DNA of 64,000 bases from Chitinophaga sp. CB10 (GTDB lineage Bacteria; Bacteroidota; Bacteroidia; Chitinophagales; Chitinophagaceae). The notes beneath the pieces are model-generated. The model searched no databases. It was not told where the DNA came from and saw nothing but the letters and a program-made list of their open reading frames with translations. The stretch covers positions 135,024 through 199,023 of the forward strand of contig MLAV02000013.1 in the NCBI GenBank assembly GCA_001870995.2, given 5' to 3'. Of the stretch, positions 1 to 8,551 are shown piece by piece (positions within the stretch are counted from its first letter, which is position 1; each line of letters opens with the position of its first letter). Position numbers and translations under genes: made by a program.

Positions 1-713
1 AAACGCCCTACTATACCACATCTGGTAATCCCTATTTAAAACCATCATTGGACTACAGTACACAACTTGACTATGTACTTAAAAACAATTACACATTCTC
101 TGCCTTTTATAATTTTTCCACAGACAAATTTACCAATATCAGCCAGCAAGACAATGATACGCATGCAATTAAGGACATGCAGCAGAATATTGGAAAAAGT
201 ACCAGTTTAGGCGTTAGCTTTATGATGGGTATAGAACCTATAAAAGGATGGCAAATCAACACATATGTAAGATTCAGTCGCAAAACAGAGAGTTCTAACT
301 ACCTTAATAATGAGTATAAGTTTAAAAAATATATAGCCTATTTGAGTCTGGACAACGCATTTGATCTTTCAAAAAATAGAAGTTGGTCTGGTGAAGTTCA
401 TTTCTATTATTTGACTCCCACTATTCAAGGTATATATCAGAATGACAAGATGTATAACGTATCGCTTGGTTTGAGGAAAAAGATCAGCGAATTTACAGTT
501 GCACTAACTGTAAATGATCTCCTCTTTTCAGATTTCAACAAAATTGACGTTAATTATTTAGACCAGAGGAATGGATTTATTTATAAAACAGATTCACGGG
601 GAGTAGCGCTGCAACTAAAATATTCATTCAACCGAAGGAAAGGTAAGAACAAAGATGTTCGATTTGAGGCACCAGAAAATACTTCTGAAAAAGATAGAAT
701 AAATATGAATTGA
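1..713 (+). CDS. Outer-membrane beta-barrel protein, C-terminal part (5' end outside window)
   Basis: The reading frame is open from the first bases of the window, so this is the 3' part of a longer gene. The start of the visible product contains the sequence SGNPYLKPSLDY, typical of the late barrel region of the TonB-receptor-like outer-membrane family OMP_b-brl_3, followed by alternating aromatic beta-strands (for example YTFSAFYNF, GWQINTYVRFSR). It ends in a charged tail (FEAPENTSEKDRI) like other members. The role is probably an outer-membrane transporter or receptor, but the plug and signal peptide lie outside the window. The gene is clearly more AT-rich than most of the window, which could mean recent acquisition. 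Family placement is by pattern only. Confidence 0.75.
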   Translation, partial: TPYYTTSGNPYLKPSLDYSTQLDYVLKNNYTFSAFYNFSTDKFTNISQQDNDTHAIKDMQQNIGKSTSLGVSFMMGIEPIKGWQINTYVRFSRKTESSNYLNNEYKFKKYIAYLSLDNAFDLSKNRSWSGEVHFYYLTPTIQGIYQNDKMYNVSLGLRKKISEFTVALTVNDLLFSDFNKIDVNYLDQRNGFIYKTDSRGVALQLKYSFNRRKGKNKDVRFEAPENTSEKDRINMN

Positions 714-1458
714 TTTTAATAAAGGAAAAATAATGAGTACATTCATCTCCTTGCTTATCGATCAAAATGGATATATTTTTCAAAATAGTTTCGTGCTTCC
801 TGGATAACATTCGGTTCCACCTGCTGAATTAGAGGGCTTTTTGAGCATCCTATAGCCTAAAGGAAAAATAAGGGAAAAATCAACCTTTTTACCATATATA
901 TAATTTGGATTAGGAAATACAGATAGGGACTTTCTCTGGTCCAATTCACTAAGTATGACAGATTTAAGTGCAGGATAGCCCTAAATACCCCTTCACATGA
1001 GAAAAGGATAAAAAGTTATGACTGTCTTTTTCCTTGCTTAAGTTAAATCTTACTTTTTCGAACAGATTGGAGGATTATTTATTAATTCGAGTCTGGGGGA
1101 TTCATTAACACTACCAATATACCCTAATAATTAAAATATTGGAAAATTTTTTCCATCAAGATAAAAAGTCTACACAAATAAGTTCTACCAGATTGGCCTA
1201 TTCAAAGAGAATCAAATTGCGAGAAATAACTCCTGGAAGGAGAACACGCTTATACCGCCGGTTTTGTTGCAATAATCCCATTTTATAGATACATCAACAT
1301 TGATGACAATGCGCTCATCAAAGTAGTCATCCAACCAAATTGAAAAAAACCAACAAAAAATTTCCAGTCCTCTTATCCCCCATCACTTCCAGAAACACAA
1401 AAGGTTTGAAAACCCAATATTTTCAAACCTTTTGCATTAATTCACTTAATATCCACAA
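714..1458. other. Long AT-rich intergenic stretch between convergent genes
   Basis: About 745 bp separate two genes that point at each other. I see no convincing gene here. A minus-strand frame ending at 1212 stays open for at least 40 codons without a usable start and may be a decayed gene remnant. The only clear element is the hairpin at 1399-1433, listed separately. Confidence 0.5.
1399..1433 (-). terminator. Rho-independent-like terminator of the lipoprotein gene
   Basis: A 14-bp perfect inverted repeat (AAAAGGTTTGAAAA, 7-nt loop, then its complement) lies 26 bp past the stop of the minus-strand gene at 1459-1986. The stem ends in T-runs on both strands. Confidence 0.7.
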
Positions 1459-1986
1459 CTACGGATTCACCAGTACATCATACGGCAAATTAAACTCCCC
1501 ATCAGCAATACTAATACTTTCTCCTCCATCACTACGCAATGTTCCCGTCATAGTCCCCTTTATACCATCTTTGCTGATCCCATCTATTTTTACAGTAAAC
1601 ACATCATGCTGGGAATTGTAGACCAGCGTCCCGCCAGACAATTGCACCGCATAACGGGAGATCATCCCCGTTTCCGCAGGCGTAACATACGTACCCGGAG
1701 TAATATCGCCTCCTAACCGCCAGATTTCAAAATCCAGCGAAGGTGACGTAACGCTGGTAGTTTCACTACCGCTTACTACTACATGTTCCCAGCGGCCGTC
1801 ATTACCCCCGCCCTGGAATTTGGCATTATGCATGACTACCTTCTTGCCGCCAATAGTAGCTGTAAAGTGGTAGCCGGAATTATCCGGTTTAGGATCATCG
1901 CTCTTTGAACAGGAGGAAATACCGAACACTAATAAAGCGTAGCACAGCATAGCTGCAAAGCGAAATGCGGGCGTCTTTTTCATCAT
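1459..1986 (-). CDS. Hypothetical SpII lipoprotein
   Basis: A 175-residue protein with a charged N-terminus, a hydrophobic stretch and a lipobox-like GISSC around residues 22-26, followed by a Ser/Asp/Lys-rich linker (SKSDDPKPD). It is probably exported and lipid-anchored. The mature part is rich in beta-strand patterns (FTATIGGKKVVM, GTMTGTLRSDGG) and has no catalytic motif I recognise. It resembles the many small Bacteroidota lipoproteins of unknown function. It stands alone, with its own terminator downstream. The start is the ATG pair at 1986; either Met gives the same signal peptide. Confidence 0.75.
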   Translation of the reverse strand: MMKKTPAFRFAAMLCYALLVFGISSCSKSDDPKPDNSGYHFTATIGGKKVVMHNAKFQGGGNDGRWEHVVVSGSETTSVTSPSLDFEIWRLGGDITPGTYVTPAETGMISRYAVQLSGGTLVYNSQHDVFTVKIDGISKDGIKGTMTGTLRSDGGESISIADGEFNLPYDVLVNP

Positions 1987-2171
1987 TGGATACAGTTAAT
2001 TTTTCTATGGGTTAATGTAAGAATTATAAGCGCGCAGCATAGCAAGAATCGGACCTGCTTTGTATTTTCATACTTCTTAGGGGCGAATTCACAGCATCAA
2101 GATAAGAATATAAGAGTAACTTTACCTAATCCTGGGACAATTTCCCATCTTTGATAAAATTCGATTTACAC

Positions 2172-3026
2172 ATGAATTACCATCGATTATTATTGTTTGT
2201 ACTGGTATGCAGCTGTTCCCTATCCCTGTCAGCACAAAACAAGGTATTGCTCAACATTGCCATGGACCCCGGTAAAACCTATAAGACGGAAGTGGCCACC
2301 GAAATGGATATGGAAATGAACGCCAAGGTGGATTCTGCGACTATGGCATCGCTCATTGCCAGCGGCATGAAGTTTCCCATGAAGATCCATATGAAACAGG
2401 AAATAGGCACGACTACTAAAACCGGTAGCCGCCAGGCGGACAATAAAATTCCGGTGACAATGACTTATGACAAATTGATAGCTGAATCCACCGTCGGCGG
2501 CCAGGAAGCGCCTCCCAGCCAAAACCCTTTTGCCAATGCAGTAATAGAAGGCCATACCATGGGCGATTTTAAAGTTACCATTGACACCATCAAAGGCGAA
2601 ATGGATGAATCTTTGAGAACCAGCCTGCGACAAATGGTAAACAGCATCCAGGAAAATATCAAATACCCGAAACAGGAAATGAAAATTGGCGACTCCTTCC
2701 AGCAGGAAGTTCCAATGAAAATGCCTATTCCGGGAATGGATCTTAGCATGAAGCTCGTCATTAAATATGTACTCAGAGAGATAAAGAATGACAAGGCCAC
2801 CTTTGACATGCAGCAGCAGATGGTGATGGATATGACCAATGCAGGAAACAGCAATAAAGGCAATGGTAGCGGCGCCGGAACAGGCGTAATGGTGTATAAT
2901 ATCGCCAAAAAGATACCAGAGGCAAGCGATTCCAATATCCAGTTTCAGCTTGACTTTAATGTATCAGGACTGCAAATGAGCGCTAAATGTGATACGAAGA
3001 CCCAAACCAGCACCAGTATCCTGTAG
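2172..3026 (+). CDS. Secreted protein resembling the DUF6263 family
   Basis: I chose the ATG at 2172 rather than the upstream TTG because it gives a clean signal peptide (MNYHRLLLFVLVCS, then SLSAQ cleavage). The roughly 284-residue product starts its mature part with NKVLLNIAMDPGKTYKTEV, the look of DUF6263-type proteins, which have a lysine- and methionine-rich beta-sheet domain and no known activity. Met content is high (many M-M-K/M-E-M runs) and there is a Gly/Asn-rich stretch near residue 235. It is monocistronic, followed by a hairpin at 3051-3077. The function is unknown. Confidence 0.7.
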   Translation: MNYHRLLLFVLVCSCSLSLSAQNKVLLNIAMDPGKTYKTEVATEMDMEMNAKVDSATMASLIASGMKFPMKIHMKQEIGTTTKTGSRQADNKIPVTMTYDKLIAESTVGGQEAPPSQNPFANAVIEGHTMGDFKVTIDTIKGEMDESLRTSLRQMVNSIQENIKYPKQEMKIGDSFQQEVPMKMPIPGMDLSMKLVIKYVLREIKNDKATFDMQQQMVMDMTNAGNSNKGNGSGAGTGVMVYNIAKKIPEASDSNIQFQLDFNVSGLQMSAKCDTKTQTSTSIL

Positions 3027-3050
3027 TGGTAAATAAATTTATTAAAAGAG

Positions 3051-3077
3051 AACGCCGGGCTTATTTACCCGGCGTTT
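3051..3077. terminator. Terminator between convergent genes
   Basis: The GC-rich hairpin AACGCCGGG / CCCGGCGTT has an 8-nt loop. It lies 25 bp past the stop at 3026 and 29 bp before the end of the opposing gene at 3106, so it can serve both. Confidence 0.75.
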
Positions 3078-3105
3078 CGCTTTTAATTATAGGTTGCGTA
3101 GTTTG

Positions 3106-3624
3106 CTAGAGCTTATCGATATAGCTGATGGTTACTCCGGTGAAACAATCATCCATACAACCGTTCACTACATAACCGCACCTGGAAATCATTCCATTAT
3201 TTTCAGCAGCAAACGACAAGTTGACGTTTGACCTTTTTACCAGCCACTCTTCTTCGGCTTTCTTATAGACGCCGTCCAGGGTAAGGGGTTCGAAACCAGC
3301 GCTATTTGTACCAAGGGTTGCTTCATCTTCTTCCCACCGCTGCAGGGTATCCATTACCGGCGGCACATTATTTTTCCAATTTTTTGCAATGAAGGAACGG
3401 CGTATAACTTTGCCGGATTGCACGGTAATAGTAGTTTCAGTGCTTAAACCCGTCCAGGAGGAAGAGGTAACCTGGTAACGGTATGAATTACCGGAGGCAG
3501 CTTTGAAGCTCATCCATGCCTTGTAACTGTTGTTAAAATCGTTACTATACCCGTCATCATCTTTCTTGCAGCCGGCAAGTACCACAACGGCTAATACCAG
3601 GAATGTGTAGAAAATGTTTTTCAT
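3106..3624 (-). CDS. Hypothetical SpII lipoprotein
   Basis: A 172-residue protein. MKNIFYTFLVLAVVVLAGC is a textbook lipoprotein signal with cysteine 19 as the lipidated residue, followed by KKDDDG. The mature part contains several aromatic beta-strand segments and late cysteines (RCGYVVNGCMDDC) that could form disulfides. I recognise no family. It is transcribed opposite to the DUF6263-like gene and 76 bp downstream of the regulator-like gene at 3701-4330 on the same strand, so the two could be co-transcribed. Confidence 0.7.
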   Translation of the reverse strand: MKNIFYTFLVLAVVVLAGCKKDDDGYSNDFNNSYKAWMSFKAASGNSYRYQVTSSSWTGLSTETTITVQSGKVIRRSFIAKNWKNNVPPVMDTLQRWEEDEATLGTNSAGFEPLTLDGVYKKAEEEWLVKRSNVNLSFAAENNGMISRCGYVVNGCMDDCFTGVTISYIDKL

Positions 3625-3700
3625 GCAAGTGGTTTTGTTGCTTAAACGGTTTTCAGGCGGTAAAAGTTACAGGTGAAGTCCGTCCACAGCATACATCCTG

Positions 3701-4330
3701 TCAGTCCTGGTCTTTTGAAATTACTCCGTGTTCCTCCAACTTTTCGCGGACAATATGCGGTTGGCGCTGTAATAACTCAGCGACTTTATCAACTCTTCCA
3801 AATTTATTATATGCCCTGGTCATAATTTCAATTTCACGGCTGTGCCATTCTTCATAGGCCCGTGGATAGGCATTTCTGATTTGCCGTTGTTGCTGCGTAA
3901 GGTTGGAAGCGTCTCTTTTCGGGAGTTCATCGACGAATTTGCGGGCCAATTGAATCAACTGGTTAATTTCTGCTTCCGGCAACCTGGGAATATGCGTTAT
4001 TTTTGCCTGTTTCCCCTTATTGCTGTTTCTTATCGTTTCAAGCTTTTCGTCGGACATGCGCGCAAAGCGCCACTCACGGCTGCCGGTTGGAGATACAGAA
4101 CACTGGCACTGGGGTATTAAGCTTAGCAAATCATTATCCTTGAGTTTCTGCAGGAATGCACGGAAATGAATGCCCCTGTGCCGATCGGTTTCTATCAGGC
4201 CTTTTTTGGCAAGGAATTCATATAGGTCAGTGCTCCTCACCACATTATAATTATAATTTATATGAAAGTATTCCTGTATTGCCTTGGAAATCCTTAATGC
4301 TCTTTGCAAATCTTCTTGCGTATAGGACAT
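3701..4330 (-). CDS. Unrecognised 209-residue helical protein, possibly DNA-binding
   Basis: No signal peptide or membrane segment. The N-terminal 80 residues (MSYTQEDLQRALRISKAIQ and following, with LYEFLAKKGLIE) look like a helical winged-helix-type fold. The C-terminal part (residues 165-205) contains an acidic/aromatic helix and a helix-turn-helix-like run around FGRVDKVAELLQRQPHIV. Two cysteines sit in CQCS near residue 77. I cannot name the family. The layout fits a cytoplasmic regulator or a small phage-like accessory protein, but this is inference. It lies alone between a lipoprotein gene and a 285-bp gap in which I see nothing. Confidence 0.6.
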   Translation of the reverse strand: MSYTQEDLQRALRISKAIQEYFHINYNYNVVRSTDLYEFLAKKGLIETDRHRGIHFRAFLQKLKDNDLLSLIPQCQCSVSPTGSREWRFARMSDEKLETIRNSNKGKQAKITHIPRLPEAEINQLIQLARKFVDELPKRDASNLTQQQRQIRNAYPRAYEEWHSREIEIMTRAYNKFGRVDKVAELLQRQPHIVREKLEEHGVISKDQD

Positions 4331-4615
4331 CTTAATAGTTTTTTGAGGGTAAAAAATTATTAAGCAGTAAGGGTAAACAGGCTATTAGTTAACACTCAGA
4401 GATTATAGTAATTTACAAATTTTTTTGAAACAGGCAATGCCCATGTGTCCCAGGATCATATACCAAATTCAAAGCTTTTCCATTTCCCCTCCATTGCAGA
4501 ATGGTATCGATAGTTGGTGGAGCGCTTATGAAAAGAATACTGGCCTCCCTCCTTCGAAACTCACCGCTATTTAACTTCCTGCCTGCCGCTTTACCTTGTT
4601 GCAGAACCTGTATTT

Positions 4616-5455
4616 ATGGAAAGCAACCAAATTAATGTGCCCGCTACCTCTACCCTTATCATGCAATACGCCGGGGAGGTTTATAATTCTCCTATGGAGC
4701 AACAATATCTCTCCCGGTTGAATTACAGCCAGGCAGGAAGCCTGGGGGAAATGCTGGAAAACGTGTATCCCCTTTTCAAAGAAGTAGTGTTACTGCGTAA
4801 ACGGAGCGTACGGTCTTTTCTGCGGAAACGTATGATTGAGCGACAAGATGAACAGATCTGCATCCTGGGAGCAGGGCTGGACCCGCTTTCCATTCACCTG
4901 CTCTCTCATTATCAGCCCCAGATTAAAAAAATTTTTGAGGTAGATAGCAGTCACATGGCGCTTAAACGGGAGCTATTCCATTCCCTGGACCTGGATGCGG
5001 GCAAGGTGGCCTTTGTAAATCACGATCTGACCACCGCGGGTACGTTGATCCCCACGCTGCAACAAGCCGGGTTTGATTCCCATCTCCCCACCACCATTAT
5101 TTTTGAAGGGGTAATACACTACATGACCAATGATCAGTTTGTACGATTGATGAAATTGTTTTCCACTCCGGACAAGCGCAATAAAATGATTATGGACTAT
5201 GCGCTGGATGCGCAGTCAGTGCCATTCGGCAGTCGCCACCTGCATCAGCAGCTGCTGGAAATTTTTGAATCGTTTATACAGGGGAGATTTAACCGCAACA
5301 ACCGGGGCGACCTCCTGCAATTGACCATTGAATTTGGAGCGGTAAACCAGACTTTCAGAAGCATGCAGGCCATTCAGGCCGTTGAAAAAGGCCGCAGTAA
5401 AGACTTCCACGATACCGGCGATGGCTTTATAGAAATGGTATTTATGTCGCTCTGA
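4616..5455 (+). CDS. Class I SAM-dependent methyltransferase, LCM/PPM1-like
   Basis: A 279-residue cytoplasmic protein. The motif ILGAGLDPLSIHLL (around residues 83-96) followed by an acidic residue at the end of the next strand (FEVDSS) is the SAM-binding pattern of the leucine carboxyl methyltransferase-like family, which also includes bacterial enzymes acting on small molecules. A second core motif, IIFEGVIHYM (around residue 165), fits strand 5. The substrate cannot be read from sequence. The gene ends 3 bp before the stop of the opposing DnaJ-like gene. No partner genes are visible, so the physiological role is open. Confidence 0.75.
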   Translation: MESNQINVPATSTLIMQYAGEVYNSPMEQQYLSRLNYSQAGSLGEMLENVYPLFKEVVLLRKRSVRSFLRKRMIERQDEQICILGAGLDPLSIHLLSHYQPQIKKIFEVDSSHMALKRELFHSLDLDAGKVAFVNHDLTTAGTLIPTLQQAGFDSHLPTTIIFEGVIHYMTNDQFVRLMKLFSTPDKRNKMIMDYALDAQSVPFGSRHLHQQLLEIFESFIQGRFNRNNRGDLLQLTIEFGAVNQTFRSMQAIQAVEKGRSKDFHDTGDGFIEMVFMSL

Positions 5456-5458
5456 TGG

Positions 5459-6106
5459 TTAATTTTTAGCGGAACGGATGCAGCCTACTACCCTTCCATT
5501 TTGAAAAAAGATGGTGTACTTGCTATAGACCCACACTTCAAGCCCGCCTTGCCCATAGACCTTCGTATCGGGATGGCCGATCGCACTGACAACATCCGTG
5601 GAGGAATCGCCATTGAGGAAGCCCAGCTCCGCGGGATTGACGTCCGACTGTATAATGATGCCGGAAGGATTAGCCGTTTTAAACCTGGCCAGTCCGTTAT
5701 CGTCTTTGCCGAAAATAATGCCCAGGATAATGATGACAATAATACCTGCTGCCACGCCAAGCTTAATATACAGATCCCGCTTTACCTGCCTGGGGTCCGG
5801 AGGCTGCGTAGCGGCTGCGGAAGGCTGCCGGCGGGTATAATTGCTGCTGCCTGTATGGGTATAACTGGTGCTGGTATTGTACTGCCGGTAGATATTAGCG
5901 CGTAACAGATCATCATAGTTCCGTTTACGCACCGGGTCTTTCAGCTGTTCATAGGCATGTTGGACAATCTTAAATTTTTCTTCCGCTGCCCTGTTCCCCT
6001 GGTTGAGGTCAGGATGATACTGTTTGGAAAGGCGTCTGTGGGCGGCCTTCACATCTTCCACTGAGGCAAAATTATGCAGTTCCAGCAGTATATAGTAATT
6101 GGTCAT
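5459..6106 (-). CDS. Membrane-anchored J-domain (DnaJ-like) protein
   Basis: Residues 1-68 form a J domain with the diagnostic HPD at 31-33, which stimulates the ATPase of Hsp70 (DnaK). A Ser/Thr/Pro-rich linker (about 75-105) leads to one transmembrane helix (about 112-133, LYIKLGVAAGIIVIIILGII). The C-terminal 80 residues face the other side and contain a GSSTDVVSAIGHPDTKVYGQ-like segment typical of small outer/periplasmic sensor-like domains. It lacks the G/F, zinc-finger and substrate domains of true DnaJ, so it is a type III co-chaperone. The partner and substrate are unknown. It is tail-to-tail with the methyltransferase gene. Confidence 0.85.
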   Translation of the reverse strand: MTNYYILLELHNFASVEDVKAAHRRLSKQYHPDLNQGNRAAEEKFKIVQHAYEQLKDPVRKRNYDDLLRANIYRQYNTSTSYTHTGSSNYTRRQPSAAATQPPDPRQVKRDLYIKLGVAAGIIVIIILGIIFGKDDNGLARFKTANPSGIIIQSDVNPAELGFLNGDSSTDVVSAIGHPDTKVYGQGGLEVWVYSKYTIFFQNGRVVGCIRSAKN

Positions 6107-6202
6107 ATCGGGATTCGTAGGCGTGTAACCGTTTGGATATAGGCGTTAAGTTAAGAAATATCGGGGCAAAACCGGCTTGCAGGAAATTTTCAGAAAATAA
6201 AT

Positions 6203-6232
6203 TTTGCGATTTAAAATCAATTCCTATCTTTG
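6203..6232 (+). promoter_or_regulatory. Bacteroidota-type promoter of tRNA-Leu copy 1
   Basis: TTTG at 6203-6206, an 18-bp spacer and TATCTTTG at 6225-6232 match the Bacteroidota housekeeping promoter. The -7 element and the next 26 bp recur before the second tRNA-Leu at 62481. Confidence 0.75.
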
Positions 6233-6258
6233 CAGCCCTGAAACACAAAATCAGTGAT

Positions 6259-6342
6259 GCCCAGATGGCGAAATTGGTAGACGCACTGTGTTCAGGTCGC
6301 AGCGCTCGCAAGGGTGTGCTGGTTCGAATCCAGTTCTGGGCA
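6259..6342 (+). tRNA. tRNA-Leu, anticodon CAG
   Basis: An 84-nt class II tRNA. The acceptor arms GCCCAGA/TCTGGGC, a D-arm with GGCGAAATTGGTAGACGC, the anticodon stem CTGTG/CGCAG with loop TTCAGGT (CAG anticodon), a 5-bp variable arm capped by GCAA, and the T-arm CTGG-TTCGAAT-CCAG are all visible. The 3' CCA is not encoded. A nearly identical copy lies at 62515-62598. Confidence 0.95.
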
Positions 6343-6345
6343 CAC

Positions 6346-6386
6346 AATAGGCTGTAAATCAATGATTTACAGCCTATTTTATTTTT
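6346..6386 (+). terminator. Terminator of tRNA-Leu copy 1
   Basis: A 15-bp perfect stem starting AATAGGCTGTAAATC with a 3-nt loop is followed by a T-rich run, immediately after the tRNA. Confidence 0.85.
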
Positions 6387-6504
6387 AGCCAATCCTGAGT
6401 TTTCTCAACTACCCGATAACGCAAATGAATGCATCAAATGACAAACTACATCAAGGGCAATGACAGGAAATATCCTTAATTTTTGTTACCCGGACGTAAT
6501 TACT

Positions 6505-7689
6505 TTAAACCACCTTCTCCACCTCATACCCATACACCCAATCCATCTTTTTCTTTTCCGTATTAATAAAAAACTTCAGCATCATATCCCTGAAAAAACT
6601 CCCGATCGGATTAGGCTTCGATTTCGCCTTGCCAACCTTCCTCGCCTGCGCAATTACCCTCGCCACCCTGTCAGCCCTTAACTGCTGAAAGCGGGCAAAG
6701 GCTTCCGCAGGATTTGCATATTTCGCCAGGCACTTCGCCAGCACGGCACTGTCTTCCAGCGCTAAGGACGCACCCTGACCGGTATGCGGGGATATAGCAT
6801 GCGCCGCATCGCCGATGAGGCAGACCTTTTCAGTGTGCCACTTTTCCAATGCAGGCATGTCGTAAATCGGATAAGCAAACAATTCACTGCTGCCGGCAAT
6901 TATCCGGCTGATTTTGGCGTGATCATCTTTATGCAATTCCAGCAGCTCTTGCTTTACCTGCTGTTGCACCGCGGGATCATCAAACACCCCGCGCCCCGGC
7001 TCCTGCTCCCAGTCATAGTTATTAAACCACCAGACGTTTCCTTTGTTCGTAACGGAAAAGCCAAAGAATGCCCGCATACCGAAAGTCATCTCCACAGCCT
7101 GCGAAGGTTGCTGACAATCCGGAATCCTGGCGATAGCGCCGGTGGACAACATTTTGGTAAAGGAAGGCTTGGGCGCATCCGGGAAAACCAGCCTGCGGCA
7201 CAGGGAATGCACACCATCGGCTCCAATAAGCAGGTCATAGCCAGGCAGACTCCCTTTGCTGGTCATGACGTCTATTTTCGAACCGGCATATGCTATGGAT
7301 TGTAACTTACAGCCATATTCCACCGGGGCGCCTAAGCTGGCCAGCTTTTCCTGCAGCAGGTTATTAATGGCGGATCGCCTGACCTGGATGCTGCTGATGC
7401 CATATGCCTCCTTTTGGTACGACGCATCCAGCTCCGCAATCTGCCGGCCTTTGGCATTAAAAAAATGCAACGTCGCGGGAACATACTCCTCGTAGATCCT
7501 GCTAATGTCAACCAGGCGGGAAAGGATATTCAGCCCATTGGGAGACATGCCAAAGAATAAGCCTTCATTCATCTCCGCCTCAGTGCGGGATTCGATGACT
7601 TTTACCTCCGCGCCCTGTTCAATGAGCTGGATGGCAAGCGCCGGACCTGCAACGCCACCGCCCGCGATGAGTATTTTCAATTTATCCAT
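6505..7689 (-). CDS. FAD-dependent monooxygenase (TetX/PHBH-like flavoprotein)
   Basis: A 394-residue flavoprotein. The N-terminal Rossmann motif GGGVAGPALA (about residues 10-19), the second FAD/NADPH motif LIGADGVHS (about 155) and the C-terminal CLIGDAAHAISPHTGQG (about 288) are the three fingerprints of group A aromatic hydroxylases. These use FAD and NAD(P)H to hydroxylate aromatic compounds or drugs. TetX-type tetracycline inactivation belongs to this family but cannot be claimed from sequence alone. A MarR gene is divergently transcribed with palindromes in the shared 216-bp region, so the enzyme is probably derepressed by a small aromatic ligand. Confidence 0.85.
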   Translation of the reverse strand: MDKLKILIAGGGVAGPALAIQLIEQGAEVKVIESRTEAEMNEGLFFGMSPNGLNILSRLVDISRIYEEYVPATLHFFNAKGRQIAELDASYQKEAYGISSIQVRRSAINNLLQEKLASLGAPVEYGCKLQSIAYAGSKIDVMTSKGSLPGYDLLIGADGVHSLCRRLVFPDAPKPSFTKMLSTGAIARIPDCQQPSQAVEMTFGMRAFFGFSVTNKGNVWWFNNYDWEQEPGRGVFDDPAVQQQVKQELLELHKDDHAKISRIIAGSSELFAYPIYDMPALEKWHTEKVCLIGDAAHAISPHTGQGASLALEDSAVLAKCLAKYANPAEAFARFQQLRADRVARVIAQARKVGKAKSKPNPIGSFFRDMMLKFFINTEKKKMDWVYGYEVEKVV

Positions 7690-7842
7690 GATATAGGGTT
7701 TTAATCAGGCGATTGTTACCAGGGGAACAGCAATATCCCCTATGGACGGGCAATGCAGGCCACCGGCCTACCCCAAAATTTTTACCGGAATTCCTCTTCA
7801 TACTGCTGGTTTTATATCAATAAACAAGATATTCCCAGTATC

Positions 7843-7894
7843 TTTACTGCAAAGTAAATTACCTTTATAACTAAGTATCTTTATCATAAAGATA
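7843..7894. promoter_or_regulatory. Putative MarR operator(s) between monooxygenase and MarR genes
   Basis: A perfect 19-bp palindrome, TATCTTTATCATAAAGATA, at 7876-7894 ends 11 bp before the MarR start codon. A second inverted repeat, TTTACT-GCAA-AGTAAA, lies at 7843-7858. Size and position suit a MarR dimer that would repress its own gene and the divergent monooxygenase. No experimental support. Confidence 0.6.
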
Positions 7895-7905
7895 AATTGT
7901 TTTTT

Positions 7906-8403
7906 ATGGAACGGAAAAAAAAACCGGAAAAAAATGCGCTGCTGGCAGACATCGGTCACCTGACGAAGGAATTTTCGACAGGTACAGTGCTGATGCACCA
8001 GGCCATCGCGCAGCAGGCAGGATTAACAGGCACGGACCATAAATACATTGACCTCCTGCTGCAACATGGCTCCATGACCGCAGGGCAGCTGAGCGAACTT
8101 AGCGGCATCACCACCGGAGCCGTAACGGCAATGATCGACCGGCTCGAAAAGAGCAAACTGGTGAAACGGGAGCCCAGCCCGGACGACCGAAGGAAAGTAC
8201 TGGTAGTGCTTGACCGGGAAGAAGCAACCAAACGCATTGGCCCCGCGTTTAAAGCCATGCAGCAGGACCTGGAAAAACTCTATGATCAGTTTACCCGGGC
8301 AGAGCTGAAAACAGTAGAAAAGTACTTAAAAGCAGTGGTGGAGTTTACCAACAAACAAATCAGGAATTTGAATGAAAAGCCTGCGAAGAAACCGCGTAAA
8401 TAA
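7906..8403 (+). CDS. MarR-family transcriptional regulator
   Basis: I take the ATG at 7906 (MERKKKPEK) instead of the TTG three codons upstream. The 165-residue protein carries a winged helix at about residues 50-105: HGSMTAGQLSELSGIT, then a recognition helix GAVTAMIDRLEKSKLVKR and the wing PSPDDRRKVLV, the classic MarR signature. Flanking helices form the dimer interface. The lysine-rich C-terminus (NEKPAKKPRK) is unusual but harmless. It probably represses itself and the divergent flavin monooxygenase through the palindrome directly in front of it. Confidence 0.88.
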   Translation: MERKKKPEKNALLADIGHLTKEFSTGTVLMHQAIAQQAGLTGTDHKYIDLLLQHGSMTAGQLSELSGITTGAVTAMIDRLEKSKLVKREPSPDDRRKVLVVLDREEATKRIGPAFKAMQQDLEKLYDQFTRAELKTVEKYLKAVVEFTNKQIRNLNEKPAKKPRK

Positions 8404-8508
8404 AAAGCGCTGAATCCAGGCGGAAAGCGCCCAAAAATCACCTTCGCCATGCATCCCATTCGCTTCCGCAAAGTGTACCTCTACCTACATATCTCCCGCC
8501 AAAAAACT

Positions 8509-8516
8509 TATATTTG
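8509..8516 (+). promoter_or_regulatory. Possible -7 element of the esterase gene
   Basis: TATATTTG fits TAnnTTTG and lies 35 bp before the start codon at 8552. No good -33 TTG partner is seen, so this is tentative. Confidence 0.4.
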
Positions 8517-8551
8517 TCTATCCGACAATTAAAAACACCTTTAACATCCCA

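Noticed and set aside
1212..1380. Minus-strand open frame with protein-like sequence (WLDDYFDERIVINVDVS)
   Set aside because: No start codon or ribosome context, short, no recognised family. At best a remnant, so not called as a gene.
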